A DNA stretch of 9,594 nucleotides, taken from Alphaproteobacteria bacterium. Lineage in GTDB: Bacteria; Pseudomonadota; Alphaproteobacteria; Sphingomonadales; Rhodothalassiaceae. Positions within the stretch are counted from its first letter, which is position 1. The number at the start of each line of letters is the position of its first letter. The notes below the pieces were generated by a model that ran no database searches, was not told where the DNA came from, and worked only from the letters and a program-made list of their open reading frames with translations. The DNA lies in contig RFKS01000235.1 of NCBI GenBank assembly GCA_003694205.1, positions 1-9,594 of the forward strand. Reading direction: 5' to 3'. The position numbers and the translations under genes are program-made. Positions 1 to 6,995 of this stretch are shown here, one piece after another.

Positions 1-38
1 CCGGTGAGGCAGCGGCAGATGAGGCCGCGGAGGACTGA
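1..38 (+). CDS. rpsP: 30S ribosomal protein S16, C-terminal end (partial)
   Basis: Only the last 11 codons and the stop are in the window. Reading in the frame of the TGA at 36-38 gives GEAAADEAAED, an acidic, alanine-rich tail like the variable C-terminal extensions seen on alphaproteobacterial S16. The protein fold itself lies outside the window, so the call rests on this tail plus gene order: rpsP immediately before rimM-trmD-rplS is one of the most conserved bacterial clusters. S16 is a primary-binding protein of the 30S subunit. The final codons also contain the GGAGG (29-33) that serves as ribosome binding site for rimM. Confidence 0.8.
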   Translation, partial: GEAAADEAAED

Positions 39-41
39 GCC

Positions 42-590
42 TTGTCTGCGGACCGCTGGATCCGCGTCGCTGCGATCTCCGGCGCGCAGGGGCTCAAGGG
101 AGCGGTGCGCGTGATGCCGTTCACCGAAGAGCCGGAAACGCTCGAGCGCTTCTCCGCGCTTTACCTCGGCGAAGACGGCCCGCCCGTCACCTTGCGCCTC
201 GAGCGTCCACTCAGGCGCGGTTGGGCGGCGCGGCTCTCGGGCGTCGAGACGCGCGAGGCGGCGGAGGCACTCAAGGGGCTGGAGCTCTTCGTTCCGCGCA
301 GTGCGCTCGATCCCGGCCTGCCCGAGGATAGTTATTATTGCGTGGATCTCGTCGGCCTTGTCGTCCGCGATCGATCGGGCCAGATCCTCGGTCGCATCAG
401 GGATGTACCCGATTATGGCGCCGGCTCGCTGCTCGAGATTTCGCTCGACGAACCGATCACCGGCTTCGGGCGCACGGTGCTGCTTCCCTTCGACCGGGAT
501 TATGTGACAGAGGTCGAGATCGATGCCGGCCATGTCGTGGTCGATCTCACAGCCTGGCTTGCAAGACAGTCGGATACGGGCTCGCCATGA
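42..590 (+). CDS. rimM: Ribosome maturation factor RimM
   Basis: RimM is a cytoplasmic assembly factor that binds S19 and helps mature the 3' (head) domain of 16S rRNA. The 182-residue length fits the family. The N-terminal RimM barrel spans about residues 7-88 ([16 protein letters not shown], the counterpart of the usual G-x-hGxxGxV strand), and a PRC-barrel domain about 96-172. The linker carries the paired tyrosines Y98-Y99 followed by DLVGL, and the PRC part has [10 protein letters not shown] and LLPF. The start chosen is TTG at 42. It is the only start with a proper Shine-Dalgarno, GGAGG at 29-33, 8 bases upstream, and it leaves just 3 bases after the rpsP stop. The stop overlaps the trmD start (ATGA, 587-590), so translation is probably coupled along the operon. 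Confidence 0.96.
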   Translation: MSADRWIRVAAISGAQGLKGAVRVMPFTEEPETLERFSALYLGEDGPPVTLRLERPLRRGWAARLSGVETREAAEALKGLELFVPRSALDPGLPEDSYYCVDLVGLVVRDRSGQILGRIRDVPDYGAGSLLEISLDEPITGFGRTVLLPFDRDYVTEVEIDAGHVVVDLTAWLARQSDTGSP

Positions 591-1312
591 CCTTCACGGC
601 ACAGATTCTGACGCTCTTTCCCGGCATGTTTCCGGGGCCGCTCGGGGAATCGCTTGCCGGAAAAGCGCTCGCCGAAGGCCTCTGGCGCATCGAAACACTG
701 GACATTCGCGATTTTGCATATAATAAGCATCGCTCCGTCGATGACACGCCGGCGGGCGGTGGGCCGGGCATGGTCCTGCGCTGCGACGTCGCGGCGGCGG
801 CGATCGACGCGGCGCGGAGCCGGGCGGCACCAGAGTGGCCGCTCGTTTATCCGAGCCCGCGCGGTCGTCGCTTTGATCAGGCGATGGCCCGGGCATGGGC
901 CGCGGCCGGCGGAGTGACGGTGTTTTGCGGACGCTTCGAGGGGCTCGACGAGCGGGTCATCGAGGCGCGGCAGATGGAGGAGGTCAGTCTCGGCGACTTT
1001 GTCCTCTCGGGCGGCGAGCCCGCGGCGATGGCGATGCTCGACGCTGTGGTGCGGCTTCTGCCTGGCGTGACGGGAAAGGCCGAGAGCCTGGCCGAGGAAA
1101 GTTTCGAACGCGGGCTTCTCGAGTATCCGCACTATACCCGCCCGCAGGTCTGGGAGGGGCGCGCGATACCGGAGGTGCTGCTGTCGGGCCATCATGAGAG
1201 GATCGCCCGCTGGCGACGCGAAAAGGCGGAAGAACTGACCCGCTTACGTCGGCCGGACCTGTGGTCGACCTATGAGCGCGGCGGACAAGACAGGAAAGGT
1301 GAGAGACCATGA
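587..1312 (+). CDS. trmD: tRNA (guanine-N1)-methyltransferase TrmD
   Basis: TrmD transfers a methyl group from S-adenosylmethionine to N1 of G37 next to the anticodon in tRNAs with a G36G37 sequence, preventing +1 frameshifting. It acts as a homodimer with a SPOUT trefoil knot. The 241-residue protein shows the family motifs in order: LTLFPGMF (9-15), [13 protein letters not shown] (52-64), [11 protein letters not shown] (114-124) and [11 protein letters not shown] (134-144), which form the knot, then [15 protein letters not shown] (177-191). The aspartate that acts as general base in the E. coli and Haemophilus enzymes (LLDxPHYTRP) is glutamate here (E179), an exchange I recall as usual in alphaproteobacteria. 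The start is the ATG overlapping the rimM stop; only a weak purine stretch precedes it, which fits translational coupling. The end overlaps rplS by ATGA (1309-1312). Confidence 0.98.
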   Translation: MTFTAQILTLFPGMFPGPLGESLAGKALAEGLWRIETLDIRDFAYNKHRSVDDTPAGGGPGMVLRCDVAAAAIDAARSRAAPEWPLVYPSPRGRRFDQAMARAWAAAGGVTVFCGRFEGLDERVIEARQMEEVSLGDFVLSGGEPAAMAMLDAVVRLLPGVTGKAESLAEESFERGLLEYPHYTRPQVWEGRAIPEVLLSGHHERIARWRREKAEELTRLRRPDLWSTYERGGQDRKGERP

Positions 1313-1725
1313 ACATCATCGAGAAGCTCGAGCAGGCGGAAATCGAGAAGCTTACCGCCGAAAAGTCGATCCCGGACTTCAAGCCCGGCGACACGGTCAA
1401 GGTCATGGTCAAGGTCGTCGAGGGCGAGCGCGAGCGGCTGCAGCCCTTCGAGGGCCTGTGCATTGCGCGCAAGGGCGGCGGCATCAATGCGTCCTTCACG
1501 CTGCGCAAGATTTCCTTCGGCGAGGGCGTGGAGCGGGTCTTTCCGCTCTATTCGCCGAATCTGGCCTCGATCGAGGTGGTGCGCCGCGGCCGGGTGCGGC
1601 GGGCCAAGCTCTACTATCTGCGCGGACGCACCGGCAAGGCGGCACGGATTCGCGAGAAGCAGGACTTCCGCACCCGCGGCAAGAAGAAAGCCACGACCGC
1701 CGAGACCGCCGGCGAGGAGAGCTGA
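1309..1725 (+). CDS. rplS: 50S ribosomal protein L19
   Basis: L19 sits at the 30S-50S interface. The 138-residue protein begins [15 protein letters not shown] and carries the L19 core: FKPGDTVKV (24-32), [39 protein letters not shown] and [21 protein letters not shown]. It is longer than the 115-residue E. coli protein because of a lysine- and threonine-rich tail ([14 protein letters not shown]), a feature common in alphaproteobacteria. The ribosome binding site is AGGTGA at 1297-1302, 6 bases before the ATG, inside the end of trmD. It is the last gene of the rpsP-rimM-trmD-rplS operon and is followed by an intrinsic terminator. Confidence 0.98.
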   Translation: MNIIEKLEQAEIEKLTAEKSIPDFKPGDTVKVMVKVVEGERERLQPFEGLCIARKGGGINASFTLRKISFGEGVERVFPLYSPNLASIEVVRRGRVRRAKLYYLRGRTGKAARIREKQDFRTRGKKKATTAETAGEES

Positions 1726-1740
1726 TCGCGCAGGCGATCA
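1723..1740 (+). other. Short inverted repeat over the rplS stop codon
   Basis: TGATCGC (1723-1729, starting with the rplS stop) can pair perfectly with GCGATCA (1734-1740) across a 4-base loop, giving a 7-bp hairpin 11 bases before the operon terminator. It has no T-tract of its own. It may protect the 3' end of the mRNA or be incidental; the pairing is seen in the sequence and the role is unknown. Confidence 0.45.
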
Positions 1741-1751
1741 TCCCTCCGAGC

Positions 1752-1784
1752 AAGGGCGGCCCGAGCGATCGTGCCGCCCTTTTT
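1752..1784 (+). terminator. Intrinsic terminator of the rpsP-rplS operon
   Basis: A perfect 9-bp stem, AAGGGCGGC (1752-1760) pairing with GCCGCCCTT (1773-1781), encloses a 12-base loop and runs into five Ts (1780-1784). It lies 27 bases after the rplS stop, as expected for a rho-independent terminator. It is the clearest terminator in the window. Confidence 0.9.
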
Positions 1785-1821
1785 GGTATCTCGTCAGCTT
1801 GATCACAGGAATTCGAACGTC

Positions 1822-2853
1822 ATGAGCTATCATGTCGCCGTTGTCGGGGCCACCGGCCTGGTTGGTCAGGAAATGCTCAACATCCTCGCCGAGCGCACCT
1901 TTCCGGTGCGCGAGGTCACCGCACTCGCGTCGCGCAAGTCGCTCGGCCAGGAGGTGCATTTCGGCGAGCGCTCGCTCAAGGTCAAGGCGCTCGACAATTT
2001 CGACTTTTCCGATGTCGATATCGCCTTCTTTTCCGCCGGCGGCAGCGTGTCAGCCGAATATGCGCCGAAGGCGGCCGCGGCCGGCGCGGTGGTGATCGAC
2101 AATTCTTCACATTTCCGCATGGATCCGGAGGTGCCGCTTGTCGTGCCCGAGGTAAACGCCGACGCGCTCGCCGGTTACACGAAGAAGAACATCATCGCCA
2201 ATCCCAACTGCTCGACGGCGCAGCTTGTCGTCGCCCTGAAGCCGCTGCACGACGCCGCCCGCATTCGGCGCGTCGTGGTGGCCACCTATCAGGCGGTGTC
2301 GGGTGCGGGCAATGCGGCGTCCGACGAGCTCTTCCGGCAGACCCGTGCGATCTACGTGAATGATCCGATCGAGCCGGAGCACTTCACGAAACAGATCGCC
2401 TTCAACGTCATCCCGCATATCGATCGCTTCCTCGAGGACGGCGCGACGCGCGAGGAATGGAAGATGGTGGCGGAGACCAAGAAGATCCTCGATCCCGCGA
2501 TCGAGCTCATCGCCACCTGCGTGCGGGTGCCGGTCTTCGTTGGCCATTCGGAAGCCGTCGTCGCCGAATTCGAGCGCGAAATCACGCCCGGCTCGGCGCG
2601 CAAGATCCTGCGCGAGGCGCCGGGCTGCCTGGTCGTCGACAAGCGCGAGGACGGCGGCTATGTGACGCCGGTCGAGTGCGCTGGCGAGTATGCGACCTAT
2701 ATCTCGCGCATCCGCCGCGACCCGACGGTGCGCAATGGGCTCGCCATGTGGGTGGTCTCGGACAATCTGAGAAAGGGTGCCGCCTTGAACGCGGTGCAGA
2801 TTGCCGAGAGCCTGGTCGCGCGCCATCTCGCGCCGCGGATTTCCGCCAGCTGA
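1822..2853 (+). CDS. asd: Aspartate-semialdehyde dehydrogenase
   Basis: The enzyme reduces L-aspartyl-4-phosphate to aspartate semialdehyde with NADPH, the branch step to lysine/diaminopimelate, threonine, methionine and isoleucine. The 343-residue protein has the NADP-binding loop GATGLVG (9-15), FFSAGGSVSAEYAP (69-82), the active-site cysteine C130 in NPNCSTAQ, the glutamine loop YQAVSGAG (156-163), the substrate-binding segment RVPVFVGHSEAV (235-246; R235 and H242) and the C-terminal cofactor stretch SDNLRKGAALNAVQIAE. I chose ATG 1822 over upstream in-frame codons because MSYHVAVVGATG is the family's normal N-terminus and AGGA lies at 1807-1810. Only 37 bases separate it from the rplS terminator T-run, so its promoter must overlap the terminator or it relies partly on read-through. 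Its stop directly abuts the stop of the convergent hydrolase gene. Confidence 0.98.
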   Translation: MSYHVAVVGATGLVGQEMLNILAERTFPVREVTALASRKSLGQEVHFGERSLKVKALDNFDFSDVDIAFFSAGGSVSAEYAPKAAAAGAVVIDNSSHFRMDPEVPLVVPEVNADALAGYTKKNIIANPNCSTAQLVVALKPLHDAARIRRVVVATYQAVSGAGNAASDELFRQTRAIYVNDPIEPEHFTKQIAFNVIPHIDRFLEDGATREEWKMVAETKKILDPAIELIATCVRVPVFVGHSEAVVAEFEREITPGSARKILREAPGCLVVDKREDGGYVTPVECAGEYATYISRIRRDPTVRNGLAMWVVSDNLRKGAALNAVQIAESLVARHLAPRISAS

Positions 2854-3927
2854 TCAGGAGGCGGGGAGGGGCGCAAGACGCCCGGGCAGCAATCCCTTCG
2901 CCATCACCTCGCGGAATTCGTCCGCGAGCCGCGCGCACTCGGCGAGTGCGTGGCGCCAGTAGGCGACGCGCTCGTCTTCCGAAAAACGGCGGAAATCCTT
3001 GCGGTCCGGAATCTTGCCATGGGGCAGGCGGGCGATGAAGTCGGGGCTCGGCGCGATCATCAATAGGCGATCGGCGGGCCGCGTGCGATGGCGCCATCTG
3101 AGCGGCTTGTCGAACCAGCCCGGCACGATGCGGTCGGTGAAATGCGGAAAGAGCGCGATCGCCTCCGTCTCGTCCTCGAGCACCGGCAGGTCGAAATGAT
3201 AGTCGGTGATGCCGCCATCCCAGTATCGCCCCGGCGGTGCGCCCGCGGGGTCGGCGATTCCCGGCAGCAGGACCGGAATCGACGATGAGGCCATGATGGC
3301 CGCCCGCAGATTGTCGCGCGTGAGCGGCACGGTGCGGCAGGGGATGCCGTCCCAGCGCGCGAAACCGGCGGACGAGCGCGGGTCGGCGAAAAGCGTCCGC
3401 TCGACGAAGAGGCTGAGGCCGCGGCGGTCGACGAGATTGGCGAGTGCGGCGCCGGCGAGGCCGAGGGCAAGGCCCACCCCGCGCTCGCGTGCAAGCAGAT
3501 GACGACCGCGAGCCGTCATCACATGGAGCCGCATCGGGCCGGTGAGGATCTCGTCCGCACCGTGCGCTCCGAGAAGCGCGTCGAGGATCGTATAGCTGTC
3601 CGCCATGATCTCGCGCGGTCCCTGGCCGGGCTCATAGCGATAGGCAAGATAGGCCTCCTCGAAGCGCGTCAGCGCGGCGAGGGGGTCGGCCTGCGCATAG
3701 CAGGCAAAGCGCCAGCAGCCGATCGAAGAGGCGACGAGGTCGAGCGGCCCGGTGTGTCCGGCAAGCCAGCAGTCGAGGATGGCCTCGTCGAGATGCCGGA
3801 GCGCAAGCCATTTCGGTCCGCCCGAGGCGCCGATCAGGAGCCGGATTCGATTGGGATCGAGGCCGCCCTCGCGGCGGATGATCGCCGCCGCTCTTTCTCC
3901 CGCCCGGAATATCAGGGATCCCTGCAT
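2854..3927 (-). CDS. Patatin-like phospholipase family protein
   Basis: This is a probable acyl hydrolase of the patatin fold with a Ser-Asp dyad; the natural lipid substrate cannot be told from sequence. The 357-residue protein shows the glycine-rich oxyanion loop GASGGPKW (33-40), the nucleophile elbow ASSIGCWR (66-73, Ser68 the likely nucleophile) and the DGG motif (D237-G238-G239, in YWDGGITDYHFD) that supplies the catalytic aspartate. The first glycine of the classic GxSxG is alanine here. There is no signal peptide or membrane segment, so it is probably cytoplasmic or peripheral. ATG 3927 is the first methionine, with a modest GGGA-type purine stretch upstream. It is transcribed toward asd and away from pcm. 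It belongs to a patatin-like branch common in proteobacteria; the dyad makes activity likely but unproven. Confidence 0.88.
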   Translation of the reverse strand: MQGSLIFRAGERAAAIIRREGGLDPNRIRLLIGASGGPKWLALRHLDEAILDCWLAGHTGPLDLVASSIGCWRFACYAQADPLAALTRFEEAYLAYRYEPGQGPREIMADSYTILDALLGAHGADEILTGPMRLHVMTARGRHLLARERGVGLALGLAGAALANLVDRRGLSLFVERTLFADPRSSAGFARWDGIPCRTVPLTRDNLRAAIMASSSIPVLLPGIADPAGAPPGRYWDGGITDYHFDLPVLEDETEAIALFPHFTDRIVPGWFDKPLRWRHRTRPADRLLMIAPSPDFIARLPHGKIPDRKDFRRFSEDERVAYWRHALAECARLADEFREVMAKGLLPGRLAPLPAS

Positions 3928-4040
3928 GCGCCCGCCCGTTCCCGAATTGCCTCGCCCCTTGCCGCACCGTCCTTAACGGAATCCGGCGCCCGGCGACAGG
4001 CTTGGATTTCACGATACTCTTCCCACCTCCCGCAATGGGC

Positions 4041-4046
4041 TATGAT
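4041..4046 (+). promoter_or_regulatory. Possible -10 element for pcm
   Basis: TATGAT (4041-4046) matches the sigma-70 -10 consensus at five of six positions and would place a transcript start near 4053, about 20 bases before the GTG at 4075. No good -35 hexamer lies at 16-18 bases upstream, so the call is weak. The 147-base intergenic stretch 3928-4074 must also hold the divergent promoter of the patatin-like gene, for which I see no clear hexamers. Confidence 0.3.
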
Positions 4047-4074
4047 GCGCCTTCTTCGATCGGGGAGCACGGTG

Positions 4075-4734
4075 GTGCGGCAGGAGAAGGATCTCGCCCG
4101 TGCACGCGAGGCGATGGTGGCAACGCAGATCGCGGGCCGCGGCGTTCGCGACCCGCGCGTGATTGCGGCCATGCGCAAAGTGCCGCGCGAAGAATTCGTG
4201 CCCGAGCCCCATCGCGCCCACGCCTATGACGATTCGGCGCTGCCCATCGGTTGCGGCCAGACCATCTCGCAGCCCTATATCGTGGCCCTGATGATCGAGG
4301 CGCTGGGTCTCGAAGGCGGCGAGCACGTGCTCGAGGTCGGCAGTGGTTCGGGCTATGCGGCGGCGGTGCTGGCGGAGATCGCGGCCGACGTGATCGGCAT
4401 CGAGCGCCAGCCGGAGCTCGCGCGCCGGGCACAGGAGACGCTGACGCGGCTCGGTTACGACAGGGTCACCATCATTGAGGGTGACGGCTCGCTCGGCTAT
4501 GCGCCGGCTGCCCCCTATGACGCCATTCTCGTTTCCGCCGCAGCGCCCGAGGTGCCGCCGGCTCTGATCGAGCAGCTTCGTCCCGGCGGACGACTCGTGC
4601 TGCCGGTCGGTCGCCTGCGCGCACATCAGGTCGTGCGCCGCATCGAGAAGGATGGACGCGGCCGGCTGCGCGAGGAGGATATTACCGGCGTCCGCTTCGT
4701 TCCGCTCGTCGGCAAGGCGGGCTGGAAGGCCTGA
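4075..4734 (+). CDS. pcm: Protein-L-isoaspartate O-methyltransferase
   Basis: Pcm methylates the alpha-carboxyl of L-isoaspartyl residues in damaged proteins, using S-adenosylmethionine, so that they can return to aspartate. From GTG 4075 the protein has 219 residues, normal for the family. It shows MVATQIAGRGVRDPRVI, the substrate motif GQTISQP (61-67), SAM motif I VLEVGSGSGYAAAVLA (85-100), the acidic end of strand 2 IGIE (107-110), EGDGSLG (135-141), and LRPGGRLVLPVG (168-179). The start is uncertain: GTG 4075 sits 7 bases after GGGGAG (4062-4067) and gives a usual N-terminus, while ATG 4042 or 4045 in the same frame would add ten or eleven residues but lacks a good ribosome binding site and overlaps a possible -10 element. 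The usual partner surE is not adjacent here. Confidence 0.95.
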   Translation: MRQEKDLARAREAMVATQIAGRGVRDPRVIAAMRKVPREEFVPEPHRAHAYDDSALPIGCGQTISQPYIVALMIEALGLEGGEHVLEVGSGSGYAAAVLAEIAADVIGIERQPELARRAQETLTRLGYDRVTIIEGDGSLGYAPAAPYDAILVSAAAPEVPPALIEQLRPGGRLVLPVGRLRAHQVVRRIEKDGRGRLREEDITGVRFVPLVGKAGWKA

Positions 4735-4901
4735 CCGGTCGGGTGAAGACTTGCGGGGGTCATCTTTCAGGGCATCGCTTTTTTCACTTTTATCCGCTAG
4801 GCAGGCTGCGGTCGCGCCGTCGGCCATTTTCCAAAGGGCCGCTGCCGCAGGCCCGTCATGACAAGACGCGTATCAACCGCATCGGGGTCTGCCGGGGTTC
4901 C

Positions 4902-6995
4902 ATGTCTTATTCTTGCACATTCGGACGCATCATTTCGCTCGTCCTGTTTCTCGTCTTCGCGCCTTACTTCCGCCTCGAGGCCGGCACGGCACTGACGGAT
5001 GCTGAGGGGATCCCGATCGACGAGTCGGCGAGCGAGGTCGTCGTCTATCCCGCGGTCTTCTTCGAGCAATACCGACCGATCACCGCGCGCGACATGGTGC
5101 AGCGGGTGCCGGGGTTTCGCATCGATGACGGTGGCGGACGTCGCGGCTTCGGTGGCGTTGCCGGCAATGTGCTGATCAATGGCGAGCGGCCGAGCACCAA
5201 GGATGACACCGTCTCCGCCCTGCTCGAGCGGATCCCCGCAAGCCAGGTCGAGCGCATCGATCTCATCCGCGGCCGCTCGGGCGGGCTCGATCTTGGCGGC
5301 CAGAGCGTTGTCGTCAATGTCGTCCTCAAGACCGAGGGCGCTGCCGCTTACAAGTGGGAGACCAAGGTCGAGCAGGATGTCGACGGCGGCGGCCCGACCC
5401 CCGAAGGGAGCCTCTCGGTGAGCGACAGCTTCGGCCGCACCCAGTACAATGCCGGGATCGACGCCGAGCGCTTTTTGTTCAATGCCCGCGGACCAGAGGA
5501 CCTGCTCGTCGGTGGCGCGGTGGCGGAGGACCGCGACGAGAAAACGCGGGGTGATGGTGTCAATCTGAGTGCCAGTTTCAACAGCGAGAGCAAGCTCGGA
5601 GAAACCCTGCTCCATGTCAACGGCAAGCTCTCCTACAATGATTTCGACCGGCTCGAACGCTCGCGTCGCACACCGCGCGACCCGGGCCTTGGCGGCAGCG
5701 AGGTCGAGGAAGCAAGCGGCAATAACGGTGTCACCATCGAGGTCGGCGGCGATGTCGAGCATCCGCTGGCCGAGACACTGACAGGCAAACTCATCCTGCT
5801 CTACAACAGGACAGGTACCGACGGATTCTCCTCGCGCCGCGCCCTCAATGACTCCCGGCTGCAGACCTCGTTCAGCCGGGCCGATTTCGATGCCACCAGC
5901 AGCGAAGCCGTGGCGCGCACGGAATTCGACTGGACGCGCTTTGCCGACCACCATATCGAGCTCAATCTCGAGGGTGCCTACAACGCCCTCGACAATGCGC
6001 TCGTGCTCAAGGTCGACAATGGCAACGGCCTGGAGACCGTGCCGCTGCCCGGTGCCAACACGCGGGTCGAGGAACTGCGCGGTGATTTTGCGCTGATCGA
6101 CAGCTGGACCATCGGCTCCTGGGTCGTCGAGGGTACGCTCGGAGCGGAGACATCGACCATCTCGCAATCCGGCGATGCCGAGAAGAAACGCGATTTCTTC
6201 TTCACCAAGCCCCGACTTGCGCTCACCTACGCGCCGAGCACGCGGCGGCAGCTGCGGGTCTCGATGACGCGCGACGTGGCGCAGCTCGACTTCAACGATT
6301 TCGTGAGCAGCACCAATTTTGCGGACCAACAGTTCAGCTTCGGCAATCCCGATCTCAGACCCGAGAGGACATGGATGTTCGAGGCGAGCTTCGAGCAGCG
6401 TTTCGGCGAGATCGGGGTCATCACGCTGACCGGCTTTCACGACTGGATCGACGATGTCCAGGATCACCTGGCCCTCGGCGGCATCTTCGAGATTCCGGGC
6501 AATATCGGCAACGGCCGGCGCTGGGGCGGCAAGCTCGAGGCGACGCTGCCGCTCGACGCGGTGGCGCTTGCGGGCGGCCGCCTCGATATCGAGGGGCGCT
6601 GGCAGGGATCACGGGTGATCGATCCGGTCACTGGGCGTCCACGGGTCCTCTCGAACGAGGAGAAGCGCAAGGTCACGCTCGATTTTCGCCAGGATTTCGA
6701 TGTCGCGCGCGTTGCCTGGGGGTGGACCATCGAGCTTCGCGGGCGAACGCCGCAATTCGGACTGGACGAATTCGTCGTCCGCGACGATCGATTCGATATG
6801 GACGCTTTTGTCGAGACCACGCGCTGGTTCGGCATCAAGATCAGGCTGCTCCTGGAGAATGTGGCGAACCGAAGAATCAGCCGTGATCGCACGGTCTTTG
6901 CCGGGCCGCGGGATCTCAGCCCCATCGCCTTCGAAGAGTCCCGCAATCGCCTGCGCGGGCGCTCCGTCATTCTGACGCTGAGCGGGAGCTTTTAG
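4902..6995 (+). CDS. TonB-dependent outer-membrane receptor
   Basis: This is a TonB-energised outer-membrane transporter; the substrate is not evident. The 697-residue precursor begins with a signal peptide (hydrophobic IISLVLFLVFA at 10-20, cleavage likely after A27 or A30). A TonB-box-like SEVVVYPA lies at 44-51. The plug domain spans about 55-143, with ITARDMVQRVPGF, VLINGERPSTK and IPASQVERIDLIRG. The beta-barrel follows, with the typical GNPDLRPER (481-489) and alternating strands ending in a final phenylalanine (SVILTLSGSF), the outer-membrane assembly signal. ATG 4902 is chosen because it gives the signal peptide at once; only GGGG at 4894-4897 precedes it. The 167 bases before it hold no clear Fur box, riboswitch or promoter. 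No tonB/exbBD or periplasmic-binding genes are nearby. The last 29 bases overlap the convergent antiporter gene. Confidence 0.93.
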   Translation: MSYSCTFGRIISLVLFLVFAPYFRLEAGTALTDAEGIPIDESASEVVVYPAVFFEQYRPITARDMVQRVPGFRIDDGGGRRGFGGVAGNVLINGERPSTKDDTVSALLERIPASQVERIDLIRGRSGGLDLGGQSVVVNVVLKTEGAAAYKWETKVEQDVDGGGPTPEGSLSVSDSFGRTQYNAGIDAERFLFNARGPEDLLVGGAVAEDRDEKTRGDGVNLSASFNSESKLGETLLHVNGKLSYNDFDRLERSRRTPRDPGLGGSEVEEASGNNGVTIEVGGDVEHPLAETLTGKLILLYNRTGTDGFSSRRALNDSRLQTSFSRADFDATSSEAVARTEFDWTRFADHHIELNLEGAYNALDNALVLKVDNGNGLETVPLPGANTRVEELRGDFALIDSWTIGSWVVEGTLGAETSTISQSGDAEKKRDFFFTKPRLALTYAPSTRRQLRVSMTRDVAQLDFNDFVSSTNFADQQFSFGNPDLRPERTWMFEASFEQRFGEIGVITLTGFHDWIDDVQDHLALGGIFEIPGNIGNGRRWGGKLEATLPLDAVALAGGRLDIEGRWQGSRVIDPVTGRPRVLSNEEKRKVTLDFRQDFDVARVAWGWTIELRGRTPQFGLDEFVVRDDRFDMDAFVETTRWFGIKIRLLLENVANRRISRDRTVFAGPRDLSPIAFEESRNRLRGRSVILTLSGSF

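Noticed and set aside
338..586. Upstream extension of the trmD frame by 83 codons.
   Set aside because: It overlaps rimM completely, is arginine-rich shadow sequence, and TrmD proteins begin at [12 protein letters not shown].
3499..4041. Upstream extension of the pcm frame by about 180 codons.
   Set aside because: The frame is open only because it lies antisense to the patatin-like gene; the extension resembles no methyltransferase domain and the family length is reached from GTG 4075.
4779..4796. T-rich stretch after pcm considered as an intrinsic terminator.
   Set aside because: No stable GC-rich stem immediately precedes the T runs; a better explanation would be an AT-rich leader or promoter segment for the receptor gene, but no hexamer pair was convincing.
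4836..4854. GGGCC-N9-GGCCC inverted repeat in the pcm-receptor gap, considered as operator or riboswitch stem.
   Set aside because: Five GC pairs with a 9-base loop are expected by chance in DNA of this composition, and there is no conserved riboswitch core around it.
4797..6467. A 556-residue open frame on the minus strand opposite the TonB-dependent receptor.
   Set aside because: It is antisense to a gene with clear plug and barrel motifs, has no recognisable motif or ribosome binding site, and is the kind of long stop-free shadow expected in GC-rich coding DNA.
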